From: Nanobdellota archaeon
GTDB lineage: Archaea > Nanobdellota > Nanobdellia > Woesearchaeales > UBA11576
Length of the DNA: 33,964 nt
Assembly: GCA_018830225.1 (NCBI GenBank)
Contig: JAHJSS010000029.1
Location: 1 to 33,964, forward strand
Direction of reading: 5' to 3'
Shown here: piece after piece, positions 8,895 through 18,477 of the stretch
Layout: the number at the start of each line of letters is the position of its first letter
How positions within the stretch are numbered: position 1 is the stretch's first letter
Made by a program: the position numbers and the translations under genes
The notes under the pieces: generated by a model
The model's database searches: none
What the model was told of the DNA's origin: nothing
What the model saw: only the letters and a program-made list of their open reading frames with translations

Positions 8895-10193
8895 TTACTC
8901 TTCTTCGCTCTCTTCGGACTCTTCAGAGGTTTCATTCTCTTCTGTCTCTTGAGGGTCTTCTGTCTCTTCTGCTTCGGTCTCTTCAACTTCTTCAGTCTCT
9001 TCTTCCTCTTCTACTTCTGTCTCTTCAGGTTCCTCTGTCTCTGTCTCTGCTTCTGTATCATCAGCGCCTGCGACATCTATGCTTCCGCTGTTGAGCCTCT
9101 TGATCTCATTGACGACATCCCTGAGCAAGTCCCTTGCATCCTTCAGGGCATCCTTTGCCTCTGTGAGGAGCGCATGGACCTCCTTGGCGGCCTCATCGAC
9201 CTCGCCAGGGGTGTTCGCGGCGGACCATATACTTCTTGCCTGATTGTACTTGTCAGCGGCAGTGTCCAGCTTGGCGCTGAACTCATCCAGCTTCGCATCG
9301 AGCGCTGAAACGTCAGCACCTTTCTCGACAAGCTTGTCCCTGGCGTTGTACAGCCTCTTCTCAAGCTGTTCTGTCTTCAGGACTATGTTGCCGAGCCTTG
9401 CGTTGACGAGCCTGCCAGCGTGCTTCTTGAGGGCAACCTTGGTGTGCTGCCATGCTTCCCTTATGGTCTTGGCAGCCTCGTTGATATCCTCCTTTGAAGA
9501 GCTCTCATCAAGGTTCTCGATGACTGCCTTCGCGTCCTCGACCTCTTGCATCTTCTCATCAAGGTCCGCGACTATCTCTGCAATCTCTTCCTCAGAAAGG
9601 TCCTCAGAAGCCTCCACCTTTGCCTTGACCCTCTCGAGCTCCTTGAGCACGAGGTCTGCAGCATTCATCAGGTGAGGTTTTGCATTCTCCTTTATCTTCT
9701 CCCTCTTCTGCTTGCATTCATCTGTATCAGAATCCTTGCAGTCCTTATACACCTCTTTGGCACGCAAGAACTTCTCCTTCTGCTTGGCATAAGTCTCGCT
9801 TACCTTCAGGAAATTCTCTTTTGCCTGCTGGTATCTGTTCCTGGCGCGCTCAAGCTCTTCCTTGACTATGCTGCGCTTGACAAGCAAGGGCTTGTCACTG
9901 AGCCTGGCTCTCACAGTCTCCTTTATCTCCTTCCTTACTTCGGGGAGGGGTGTGCCGCTTTCCCTGCCTTCCTGAACGATCTGCCTCACTTCCTGCCTTA
10001 TCTCTCTCCTTGCAGTTACTGGCGCCGGTGCGGTCTCATTGATCGGCTCGCTGATCAGGACAGGCACGGGTCCCTCCTCAGCCTGCACGCGCTCTTCAGC
10101 GCGTACACGTTCAGCCTCTTCTGCAAGAGCCATGGGAATCATGCTCAGCAAGAAGACAGCCATAACAAACAATGCGCTAAATCTCTTCCACAT
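8895..10193 (-). CDS. Secreted coiled-coil protein with Glu/Thr-rich acidic C-terminus
   Basis: RBS ggaggt 7 nt before ATG at 10193; signal peptide MWKRFSALFVMAVFLLSMIPMALA; C-term EETEVEEEEETEEVEETEAEE. Confidence 0.8.
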   Translation of the reverse strand: MWKRFSALFVMAVFLLSMIPMALAEEAERVRAEERVQAEEGPVPVLISEPINETAPAPVTARREIRQEVRQIVQEGRESGTPLPEVRKEIKETVRARLSDKPLLVKRSIVKEELERARNRYQQAKENFLKVSETYAKQKEKFLRAKEVYKDCKDSDTDECKQKREKIKENAKPHLMNAADLVLKELERVKAKVEASEDLSEEEIAEIVADLDEKMQEVEDAKAVIENLDESSSKEDINEAAKTIREAWQHTKVALKKHAGRLVNARLGNIVLKTEQLEKRLYNARDKLVEKGADVSALDAKLDEFSAKLDTAADKYNQARSIWSAANTPGEVDEAAKEVHALLTEAKDALKDARDLLRDVVNEIKRLNSGSIDVAGADDTEAETETEEPEETEVEEEEETEEVEETEAEETEDPQETEENETSEESEESEEE

Positions 10194-10535
10194 TTTATTG
10201 ACCTCCATATTTTGTTTTTTTTTTGGATTGTGTTGCTTGATGTGATGTTCCAGTTCTGATAAAAACAAGACCCCGCCCGAATGCGAGGCATGCGTTAATG
10301 TCAGGCGGGAATCCTGAAACAACACCAGGAGTAATACGGCAGGGTTCTTTAAAAAGATACTTTTTCAGAAAATGCTTTACAAGGATTTTTGTCTCGCTTA
10401 AAACTTTACAATGCTTTATACGCCTTTAATATTCTGTTTTGCTTCATTTCTGGACTGTTTTTGGCTAAATGGTCCTTATTTGGGCTCAAAAACTTTACGA
10501 TATTTTTTTATATGTGGATTAGTTTTAGCCTTAAT

Positions 10536-11348
10536 ATGAGATATTCAAGACTGATCATCCTGCTTGTCATGCTTCTTGTACTGATGGACGTGGCTGTTGC
10601 TGCTACACTATACGGCAAGATATATGATATAGAGCTGAATGAGCTGAATGATGTTGTTGTTGAGGTGGATTCAGAGCCGCGACAGCGACACGTGTCAAAG
10701 GATGGCACATATTCATTTGAGCTCAATACAGGAGATTATACAATAACTGCCACATACAACCCAGACGACTTCCACAATTACACCACTTCTGAACAGGTCT
10801 CGATAAAGGAAGAGGGGGATTATGTATATGACCTGTTCCTATTCCCTGATTTTGATCCTGATGCAGAGGACCTGCTCGCAGAACAGGATATCTTTGATGT
10901 AGATGAGAAAGTCATTGATGAGAACGGCAGGATCTCTGGATTGACTGTGGCCATAATAGCTGTCGCGGTAATCATAATCCTACTGTTTGTATACTATCTG
11001 GTCGGGCGCATGAAGGACAAGCATGAGAGAGAGGAGCTCGAGGAAGCGGAGAAGGTAGAGAGACAGGCGAGGGCTGCGCTGAAGAAAGAGATGGAAGACG
11101 CCGGCTTGAGGAAAGAGAAGAGATTCCGGGCAAGGCCTACGCAGGAAGACATTGAAGACGCGGACCTTACTAGACTGGTAGGGATCATCAAGAAAGAAGG
11201 CGGAAGGACGACGCAGAAAGAGCTCCGCAAGCAGATACCACTCAGTGAAGCCAAGATAAGCCTGATGATATCAGAGCTTGAGCACAGGAAGATAGTGCAG
11301 AAGGTCAAGAAAGGCAGGGGAAACATAATAATCCTAAAGAAGCGATAA
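10536..11348 (+). CDS. Membrane-anchored winged-helix protein (predicted membrane-associated transcriptional regulator, COG2512-like)
   Basis: Signal peptide, beta-rich extracellular domain, TM VAIIAVAVIIILLFVYYLVG, cytoplasmic wHTH TQKELRKQIPLSEAKISLMISELEHRKIVQKVKKGRGNIIIL. Confidence 0.75.
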   Translation: MRYSRLIILLVMLLVLMDVAVAATLYGKIYDIELNELNDVVVEVDSEPRQRHVSKDGTYSFELNTGDYTITATYNPDDFHNYTTSEQVSIKEEGDYVYDLFLFPDFDPDAEDLLAEQDIFDVDEKVIDENGRISGLTVAIIAVAVIIILLFVYYLVGRMKDKHEREELEEAEKVERQARAALKKEMEDAGLRKEKRFRARPTQEDIEDADLTRLVGIIKKEGGRTTQKELRKQIPLSEAKISLMISELEHRKIVQKVKKGRGNIIILKKR

Positions 11349-11366
11349 GTAATAGCATGAAACAGT

Positions 11367-11513
11367 CTATCTTTCTGTCCTATTCGAATCGGCCCTTCCT
11401 GGATTGTTGATGAAATAAGCTACAGCGCCGAGAAACCCGAACACCAGCATCGTTATCAGCCACACGACAAATACGACGCCGATTATGCTCCAAAGGACCG
11501 CGATGATGTTCAT
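11367..11513 (-). CDS. 48-aa single-TM microprotein (not in supplied ORF track)
   Basis: Translation MNIIAVLWSIIGVVFVVWLITMLVFGFLGAVAYFINNPGRADSNRTER*; gaggggtgg upstream of the ATG. Confidence 0.5.
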   Translation of the reverse strand: MNIIAVLWSIIGVVFVVWLITMLVFGFLGAVAYFINNPGRADSNRTER

Positions 11514-11582
11514 TTTCCACCCCTCAATTCATATCATTCATCAAAGAAAAACAATAAAAAAATAAAAAATTAGGCTGTCAAA

Positions 11583-12596
11583 TTATTTATTCCCGCCTTT
11601 GCCCTTGTCAGGTTTCTCAGGCTTTCCTTTTTCCTGGGCTGCGGTCTCTTCAGCAGCTTCTTCGCCTGAATCCCCGCCTTCCGACTCTGCTTCTTCAGAA
11701 CCTGCGGATGCCTTGTCCTTGCCTTTGCCCTGATTCGTCTTCATAAGGTCTGTGTGCTGGACAGTGACGGTCTTCCCGCCGCCTTCCTTCTCCTCAACCA
11801 GCTTGATCTTCACGCGGACCCTGTTCTTCTTGGCCTTGACAGTCGCGTCGACCTTGCTTGTGGTGTCCTTATATCCTGCCATGATCCCATCAAGCTGGGC
11901 CTGCTGCTCTTCAGTAAGCTGGCCTTTCACCTTGAGGCGGATGTTCTGGTTCAGCTCTTCAGCCTCTTGCTGGAGTTCTGCAAGACCTTCCTCGACCTCT
12001 TCCACTTCAGCAAGCTCTTCTTCTGCATCAGACTCTTCAATCTCATTTATGTTCTCCTGCACTTCCTCAAGAATCCCTTGCTGAGCTTCCTGCGCGGCTT
12101 CTGCTTCTGCGAAGCGCTTCTGGGCAATCATCATCTTGATCTCTGCGTGCCTCTCAAGCGCGTGCGCAAGACCTTTCTTTGCCTTAGCAGACTTGCCCAA
12201 TGTAAGCTTGAGGCTTATCCTTTCCATGGCCTTCTCAAGCCCCCAAAGAACTGGGCTGTCAGGCGTTATGCCTGCCGCATCCTCTTCCTCCTCACTGACC
12301 TCAATCAGCGGCTCTTCAGCAGCTTCTTCAGCCTCTTCTGCAGGGGCGTCCTCTGTCACTTCCTCTGCCGGAAGCTCTTCAACCGGAGCCTCCTCAGCGA
12401 CCTCTTCTGCCGGCTCCTCTTCTACTAGAGTCTCCTCAGCGACCTCTTCTACAGGTGTCTCCTCCGCAGGTAGCTCTTCGACAGGGGTCTCTTCCAACTC
12501 TTCGACCGGCACTTCTGTGGTGTCTTCAGCAGCAGCAAAAGCCATTATGCTAAAAACCATCACAAGCGCCAGCAAAACACTCAAAATCTTCTTCAT
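11583..12596 (-). CDS. Secreted acidic-repeat protein with DUF5667-like domain
   Basis: Signal peptide MKKILSVLLALVMVFSIMAFAAA; repeats VEELPAEE/VEEVAEE; then GITPDSPVLWGLEKAMERISLKLT typical of DUF5667-like proteins. Confidence 0.75.
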   Translation of the reverse strand: MKKILSVLLALVMVFSIMAFAAAEDTTEVPVEELEETPVEELPAEETPVEEVAEETLVEEEPAEEVAEEAPVEELPAEEVTEDAPAEEAEEAAEEPLIEVSEEEEDAAGITPDSPVLWGLEKAMERISLKLTLGKSAKAKKGLAHALERHAEIKMMIAQKRFAEAEAAQEAQQGILEEVQENINEIEESDAEEELAEVEEVEEGLAELQQEAEELNQNIRLKVKGQLTEEQQAQLDGIMAGYKDTTSKVDATVKAKKNRVRVKIKLVEEKEGGGKTVTVQHTDLMKTNQGKGKDKASAGSEEAESEGGDSGEEAAEETAAQEKGKPEKPDKGKGGNK

Positions 12597-12642
12597 AACA
12601 ATCCCTCCTTGTCTTGTTTCAACATCGGATCCGATCAATTGA

Positions 12643-13740
12643 TCACTTGTGCTCCTTTTTCATCATGGAGCCGACAAAAGCAGCTCCCACAGTAACGATT
12701 ATCAGCAGCGGCAGAAGGAACCCCTTCAGCGCCTTGAAATCAAAGCTCGTGTCCTCGACATCGCTTATGTTCTCTGCCATGAAGACTGCGAACGTCGAAA
12801 GTCCGTTGCTGCTCTGGCCCTCGAACACCAGCAGGCCTTCCTCGTCGATGCCAGCGAACTCAGTCGGCAGGACCTCAGAATATCCTTCGTCATACCTGAA
12901 TATCCTGACGTTGTTTATGTTCTCCTCACCGACCCACTCCGGCTCGACCTTGAATGTTATCTTGGCGTCCTTGACCTCTGCGCCATTCTTCAGGCCGATC
13001 TTGTCGACCTTCATCACTCCGCCGCGGTTCCCCAGCCTTAGCTTGTTCTTCTTGGCGAGATTGTCAAATCTTGCGGCGACCTCTGCATCAAGCTCGTTGT
13101 TGGTTGTTATGTCCAATGAAGAATCCTCATTCATGTAGTTGAGCCCGACATCGACATTTGCCTTCATCATGCGCTTGTTCCCTTTGGAGTCAGTGACCTC
13201 GACCTGCTTCTCTTTAGAGACCAGACGCAAGGACTTGATGCTCCTGAGCGAAGCCTGGCCCTTCTCGATCCTGTTCTCCTCAGAATCTAAAAGATCAAGA
13301 TCCGCGATTATCTCCGCGACCTCTTCCCCAGACAGGTCCTTCAGCTTTATGCGCGCCTGCTCTTTCACTTCCTGGCCCTGAGGCACACGAAGCTTCATCT
13401 TGCCGTTGGACTTCTCCATCTTCACGCTGACTGTATCCTCTGCAGCATCTGTAGCGCTGCCTTCAGCCAAAAGCCCGCCCATCTTGATGTTGTGGCGCAG
13501 CTTCTCAGACTTCTTGCTGCTGACCGTCTTGACTTCCTTGAAGACACTGCTTCCTGAAGAAACATCGAACTCTGTGGCGCTCAATTGCGCCGCTGTCTGG
13601 AACTGCTTGGCCTTGCCTTTAGCAGCGTCATCAGTATATTGTGTGTACTGCATGTCTTTGGCCTGTTTGGCCAGTATAGGTACTGCAAGAATGGCTGTGA
13701 TCAGCAGAACAACCAAAAAAGTGAACATCTTGTTTCTCAT
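12643..13740 (-). CDS. Surface protein with C-terminal TM and PGF-pre-PGF-like domain
   Basis: Signal peptide MRNKMFTFLVVLLITAILAVPILA; FKVEPEWVGEENINNVRIFRYDEGYSEVLPTEF...GLSTFAVF; TM FLLPLLIIVTVGAAFVGSMM. Confidence 0.7.
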   Translation of the reverse strand: MRNKMFTFLVVLLITAILAVPILAKQAKDMQYTQYTDDAAKGKAKQFQTAAQLSATEFDVSSGSSVFKEVKTVSSKKSEKLRHNIKMGGLLAEGSATDAAEDTVSVKMEKSNGKMKLRVPQGQEVKEQARIKLKDLSGEEVAEIIADLDLLDSEENRIEKGQASLRSIKSLRLVSKEKQVEVTDSKGNKRMMKANVDVGLNYMNEDSSLDITTNNELDAEVAARFDNLAKKNKLRLGNRGGVMKVDKIGLKNGAEVKDAKITFKVEPEWVGEENINNVRIFRYDEGYSEVLPTEFAGIDEEGLLVFEGQSSNGLSTFAVFMAENISDVEDTSFDFKALKGFLLPLLIIVTVGAAFVGSMMKKEHK

Positions 13741-13787
13741 GTCTACCACCCGCGCCGTTTGGCAATGATATAAAAGATAAAATAATG

Positions 13788-13814
13788 GCCACAACACCCT
13801 TGCGGTGTTGTGGC
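13788..13814. repeat. Perfect 11-bp hairpin in the 5' region of the minus-strand surface gene
   Basis: GCCACAACACC-CTTGC-GGTGTTGTGGC. Confidence 0.75.
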
Positions 13815-13957
13815 TGGTATATATGCGAGGCATACCTATCACAATATGCTAGATATCATATAGCGGGAAAATACTTAGTTATTATCTACAGGACAGAGTC
13901 TCAGAATGGTTCAGAAGATGGTGTCCGTGGCTGAAACGGTTCAGTATTGTTCATCAT

Positions 13958-14950
13958 TCATTCTTTCAGGAAAACAAGGTTTTTCTTGCCTCTTTTCTCC
14001 TTATGAATGATTTTTCTGGTTTCAAGCTCCTTAAGAAGGCCAGATATCTTTGCTTTGGAGAACCCGGTGGCAATCCTCAGCGTCCCCTGCTCGCATCGGC
14101 CTTCCTTGAGCCTTATGACATTGATTATCTGCTGCTCATCTTCCTTCAGATGCCTGTCAATATTGTCTGATCCTTCTTTGTTTGATCCTGCTGGCACAGC
14201 TGCCTTGACCTCTGTAATCTCAATCTTGGCCTTTGCCTTCCTCTTCCCATTGGAGCGGTAGGTGAGATATGACACTGCAGCCAAAGCGACCATGATGCCG
14301 AGCACTATGAGGATGACAGGTATCCAGTACCTGGCAGGCTTATTGTACTTCACGTACAACGCCAGCTCATCATCCTTCTTGACATCATTGAATACCCAGA
14401 CGACTGTGATGACCTGCCCATCGGTCTCAAGCCTCTTAGGTTGAGGATAGACAGCAGACCCTGAGACCGGCCCGTTCCCCATCGGCCTGTCAAGGACCGC
14501 TTTCTCAGGAAGCGACACCTTTATCCTTAGCTCTTCTGTGTCGAACGGCACCTTGATCGCTGCTATGAAGCTGTCCCCTTCCAGAAGCTCGTCGGTGATG
14601 TAAGAGTATTTGACATACCTGTTGTTTTTGAGAAAGAACATCAGATTGTTAGATTCCAGTATCGCAGGGTACTCAAAATTATCCACCTTGTTGGTGATAT
14701 CCCTGGCATCAAAAGGCAATCCGACAGAGAAATTTGTCGTCTGCTTCGAGGAGAATAGCAGCTCTGACTCGACAAGCACCTTGTTGTATGCTATGAACAT
14801 GCTGGTATAATCCTTTGAAAGATAAACACCATCAGGAACATCATCTGACAATTCTTCCACTCCTTCCTGCGCAAAGGAGAGTGATGAGAATGCTGCAATA
14901 GCTATTGCTAAGATGCAAAAGAACTGAAAAAACCTGGCTGGATTGAACAC
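13958..14950 (-). CDS. Membrane-anchored winged-helix protein (COG2512-like)
   Basis: Signal peptide, extracellular region, TM YWIPVILIVLGIMVALAAVSYLTY, C-term wHTH QGTLRIATGFSKAKISGLLKELETRKIIHKEKRGKKNLVFLKE. Confidence 0.75.
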   Translation of the reverse strand: MFNPARFFQFFCILAIAIAAFSSLSFAQEGVEELSDDVPDGVYLSKDYTSMFIAYNKVLVESELLFSSKQTTNFSVGLPFDARDITNKVDNFEYPAILESNNLMFFLKNNRYVKYSYITDELLEGDSFIAAIKVPFDTEELRIKVSLPEKAVLDRPMGNGPVSGSAVYPQPKRLETDGQVITVVWVFNDVKKDDELALYVKYNKPARYWIPVILIVLGIMVALAAVSYLTYRSNGKRKAKAKIEITEVKAAVPAGSNKEGSDNIDRHLKEDEQQIINVIRLKEGRCEQGTLRIATGFSKAKISGLLKELETRKIIHKEKRGKKNLVFLKE

Positions 14951-15050
14951 TATACTCCTCCAACCTCCAAATCCCCCTATCCTGTGAGCATCAGCGCATT
15001 TAAATAGTTTTCCGGGAATATTTATAAACGCCTGTTGCTGGTGAAACCCT

Positions 15051-16109
15051 ATGATACAGCTGGAAGGGGACTATCTTGAAGGCGGAGGACAGCTAGTCCG
15101 CAATGCGCTGGCACTGTCTACTATCACTGGAAAGCCATTTGAGGTCAACAACATACGCAAAGGAAGGAAGGTTCCCGGGCTCAAGGCGCAGCACATCCAC
15201 TGTGTCGAGGCATTGAAGAAGCTCTGCAATGCAAAAGCAGAGGGGGTGGAGCCTGGTTCTACATGGCTCCGATTCGAGCCAGGCAAGATAGAGCCTAAGA
15301 CAGTCTCAGTTGATATCGGAACTGCAGGATCTGTATCTCTATTGCTGCAATCATTACTCCTGCCTGCAATGCTCGCGGGCGGCAAAGTCAGGCTCAAGAT
15401 CCGCGGAGGAACAGCAGGCAAGTGGGCGATGCCCTTTGATTTCTTCAACGAAGTCTTTGTCCCGCAGTTGAGGAGGTACGCAGACATCGACTGCAAGCTC
15501 GTGCGGCGCGGGTATTACCCAAAAGGCGGAGGAGAGATAGACCTGAAGATAAAAGGAAAATATACCTTTGAAGATCTGGCGTCTGCGCCGAAAATCGACC
15601 TGGTCAAGCAAGGTTACCTTATGCAGATCAAAGGAGCGAGCCATGCGTCAGCAGACCTCGAGAAAGCGCAGGTCGCAGAAAGGCAGGCAGGGGCTGCAAA
15701 GCAGGTCCTGAGCAAGCTCAATGTTCCTGCGCAGATAGCGACGACGTACTCTGAGACTCTAAGCACAGGATCCGAGATTACGCTCTGGGCAGTATTCTCG
15801 CTCCAGGAGGATGATGTCGACGTCAGCAACCCCATAAGGCTCGGTGCGGATGCGCTCGGAGAGCCCGGAAAGAGGGCTGAATTGGTGGGCGAAGAGGCGG
15901 CGAAGAAGCTGCTCAGCGAGATAGAGAGCGGCGTAGCAGTAGACTCCCATCTTGCAGACAACCTAATACTATTCATAGCAGTCTTTGGAGGGCAGTTAAA
16001 GACATCAGAGATAACCGACCATACCAAGACAGGTGTCTATGTCGTCGAGAAATTCCTTGGCAAATGCCTTGATATTGATGAGAAAAACAAAATAATCAGA
16101 AAGATATAG
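15051..16109 (+). CDS. rtcA: RNA 3'-terminal phosphate cyclase
   Basis: EGDYLEGGGQLVRNALALSTITGKPFEVNNIRKGRKVPGLKAQHIHCVEAL; DNLILFIAVFGG; H near C-term. Confidence 0.95.
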   Translation: MIQLEGDYLEGGGQLVRNALALSTITGKPFEVNNIRKGRKVPGLKAQHIHCVEALKKLCNAKAEGVEPGSTWLRFEPGKIEPKTVSVDIGTAGSVSLLLQSLLLPAMLAGGKVRLKIRGGTAGKWAMPFDFFNEVFVPQLRRYADIDCKLVRRGYYPKGGGEIDLKIKGKYTFEDLASAPKIDLVKQGYLMQIKGASHASADLEKAQVAERQAGAAKQVLSKLNVPAQIATTYSETLSTGSEITLWAVFSLQEDDVDVSNPIRLGADALGEPGKRAELVGEEAAKKLLSEIESGVAVDSHLADNLILFIAVFGGQLKTSEITDHTKTGVYVVEKFLGKCLDIDEKNKIIRKI

Positions 16110-16113
16110 ATAA

Positions 16114-17172
16114 TCACTTACGCTCTTCAGGCGCTTCAGGTGCCGCTTCTTCTTTTGCCGGCTGCTTTGCTTTCGGCTCGGCTGCGGGCACTTCCTTTCT
16201 CTTATGTTCTGCTGCTTTACGCGCCTCGCCCCTCTCTTCCCAGCCTCTTGCAGGCCTCTGCCTCCTCTTCCTGCCTTCCCTCTCCGCCGACTCCTCCCTC
16301 GCCTGGAACGCGAGAAGGTCCTCGTTGGTGAGCTTCAAGCCCTTCTTTATCTTCTCCTCAACAGACCGCTTCTGCTCGACGATCTTCATCTCCTCTTCCT
16401 TCTTCACCTTCTTCTTCTCTGCGAAATCGATGCCATCGATCTTCCCTCTCAGCTCATTGATCTCGTCGATCTTCGCCCTGACCAGATCGTTCTGCTCGTT
16501 GTACTTGGTCTTCCACTCGACGAAGTTCTTGAGCGCCTCCTCTTCCTTCGCCCTGAGCTCCTTGACTTCCTTTGAGGACTCTATAATCTCCTCATGGAAC
16601 TGCTGGCTCGCCTCCGCCTTCGTCTGGACCTTGCGATGGCTCTCATCAGCCTTCTTCCGTGTCTTGTCTATCTCCTTACTGAGCAGGTGAATCTTCTCGA
16701 AGACATCGCTGACCTCCTTCGCCTGGTCAAGGAGCTTCTTCTTCTCAGCGATCCTCTTCATCACCCTCTGCTCAACGCTGAAAGGCAGAGCCTCGGTCTC
16801 GATGCTGAGCTCGAGCTTCTCGATCTCCTGCTGTATCCTCGAAGGGTCAACATGGATGCCGAACTTGCGGGTTATCTCCTGCTTCTCCTTCTGAAGCATC
16901 TTCATCTCGTCAAACTTGTCCTTGAGGAGCGTGTTGAGCTCCTGCCTCCTCTGCTTGGAGTCCTTGACCTGCTTGGTGAAAGTGTTCCTCTTGCCCTTGG
17001 CTTCACGTATGGTCCTGACGACATCAGAAAGCTCCTGCGTGGCCTTACGTTTCTTCTCGAACCAAGCCTCTTTTTGAGAATGCAGCTCGTTAAGCTTAGA
17101 CTTGAGAGTGTCAAGCTCTTTCCTCTTGACCTCTATTTCAGCAAGTGTCTTCTTCCGTTCTTCCTCATTCAT
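16114..17172 (-). CDS. Archaeal coiled-coil protein (COG1340-like)
   Basis: Long Lys/Glu-rich heptad sequence; next to the L12-L10-L1 cluster. Confidence 0.7.
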   Translation of the reverse strand: MNEEERKKTLAEIEVKRKELDTLKSKLNELHSQKEAWFEKKRKATQELSDVVRTIREAKGKRNTFTKQVKDSKQRRQELNTLLKDKFDEMKMLQKEKQEITRKFGIHVDPSRIQQEIEKLELSIETEALPFSVEQRVMKRIAEKKKLLDQAKEVSDVFEKIHLLSKEIDKTRKKADESHRKVQTKAEASQQFHEEIIESSKEVKELRAKEEEALKNFVEWKTKYNEQNDLVRAKIDEINELRGKIDGIDFAEKKKVKKEEEMKIVEQKRSVEEKIKKGLKLTNEDLLAFQAREESAEREGRKRRQRPARGWEERGEARKAAEHKRKEVPAAEPKAKQPAKEEAAPEAPEERK

Positions 17173-17253
17173 ATGGATCCCGTTGTTCAAAAATGAAAAA
17201 AGTGCTTAAGAGCACATGAAACCGGCATTAAAAAAACAAGATAAAAAAATCAA

Positions 17254-17565
17254 TCAGCCGAACAAAGCCCCGAGACCTGCGGCTGCCTGCTCTTCGCTCT
17301 TCTTCTCCTCTTCCTTGCTCTTCTCTTCCTTCTTGGACTCACCGCCGGCAGGACCACCTGCTAGCGCAGCAGCCACCGGAGCAGCAACGACTGCTGCCTT
17401 CTCAATAGCCTCGTCAATGTTCACGCCCTCAAGGGCAGCGACCAGCGCCTTCACCCTTGTTTCATCGACCTTGACGTTAGCAGCCTCGAGAACCTTCTTC
17501 ACAGAAGCTTCGTCCACTTTCTGACCTGCTTTGTGCAGCAACATCGCAGCATAGACATATTCCAT
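17254..17565 (-). CDS. rpl12: 50S ribosomal protein L12 (P1)
   Basis: [19 protein letters not shown]...; C-term [18 protein letters not shown]. Confidence 0.95.
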   Translation of the reverse strand: MEYVYAAMLLHKAGQKVDEASVKKVLEAANVKVDETRVKALVAALEGVNIDEAIEKAAVVAAPVAAALAGGPAGGESKKEEKSKEEEKKSEEQAAAGLGALFG

Positions 17566-17618
17566 TTTCGTTCCCTCCGTGTATTATGATACCAAACCTA
17601 TCTTCAACCTTTTTTTCT

Positions 17619-18476
17619 TCAGCCCGGCACAAGCTTCTTCAGGCCGAGCATCTGGTTGTGAGCCTTCGCCAGAAGCAGAGGCATCACAGCATCAGCATAA
17701 ATGTCCTGAGACACAGCCAAAGCCTTTGCGTCATTGAACGCCTTGGTGATCATCAATGTCGTGGTCTCCTTGGTGAGTATTCCCGCCTCGACGGCAAGGT
17801 TGATGGCCCACCTGTAAGCCTTGGTGACATTATTGATGTATTCTGTCTCATCGACAGACAGTATGTCCTTGGTGAATATGTGACCGTCCTCATATGTCGC
17901 TGTGAGGTCAAGGCCTATCTCCATCGGCTCTATGCCGAGCCTCGTGAGGATCCCTGCGAGCTCAGGCTTTATCACAGTGCCTTCCTTCGCGACCAGCGAA
18001 TCCTTCTTGATGACAACCTTACCGCCCTCGATTCCCGCGGCGATACCTGCCTGACCGAGCTGGCCGATGATCGGACCAGGAGCGAATCCTGTAGGGCCTG
18101 CAGGGACGATGATATCATTAGGCGCTTTCTGGCCTGCCCTGATAGGTGCCTTTGACTTGCTCTTCTTCAATGTCTTGAAGAGAGAGAAAGGATTATCCTT
18201 CGTGAAGATCAACGCGGGCATGCCCTTCATGTAAGGTAGGAGCTTCTCGATGCCTGGCTTGTCCTTGGAAGCCCGCTCAAGGGCTATCTTCATGAGCCTC
18301 CTCTTGCTCATCTTAAGCACGACCTTGCCCCTCAGCCTTGCCCTCATGTTCTGCAGCTGCTTTGTCGGCAGGTTCTCCATGTTCACCGCGCCGATTATGG
18401 GGTACTCTTTCGCTAGCTTGACGAACTCAGCGACAACCTTCTTCTTCGCTTCCGGGAGGTGGACAGTCTTCACCAT
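17619..18476 (-). CDS. rplP0: 50S ribosomal protein L10 (P0)
   Basis: VVAEFVKLAKEYPIIGAVNMENLPTKQLQNMRARLRGK; order L1-L10-L12. Confidence 0.93.
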   Translation of the reverse strand: MVKTVHLPEAKKKVVAEFVKLAKEYPIIGAVNMENLPTKQLQNMRARLRGKVVLKMSKRRLMKIALERASKDKPGIEKLLPYMKGMPALIFTKDNPFSLFKTLKKSKSKAPIRAGQKAPNDIIVPAGPTGFAPGPIIGQLGQAGIAAGIEGGKVVIKKDSLVAKEGTVIKPELAGILTRLGIEPMEIGLDLTATYEDGHIFTKDILSVDETEYINNVTKAYRWAINLAVEAGILTKETTTLMITKAFNDAKALAVSQDIYADAVMPLLLAKAHNQMLGLKKLVPG

Positions 18477-18477
18477 C

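Noticed and set aside
8949-9308. Plus-strand ORFs opposite the acidic coiled-coil gene (and similar long antisense ORFs at 9546-10259, 11754-12428, 16594-17196)
   Set aside because: Leu/Ser/Phe-rich shadow ORFs caused by Glu/Lys-rich codons on the opposite strand; the minus-strand genes have signal peptides or clear family matches.
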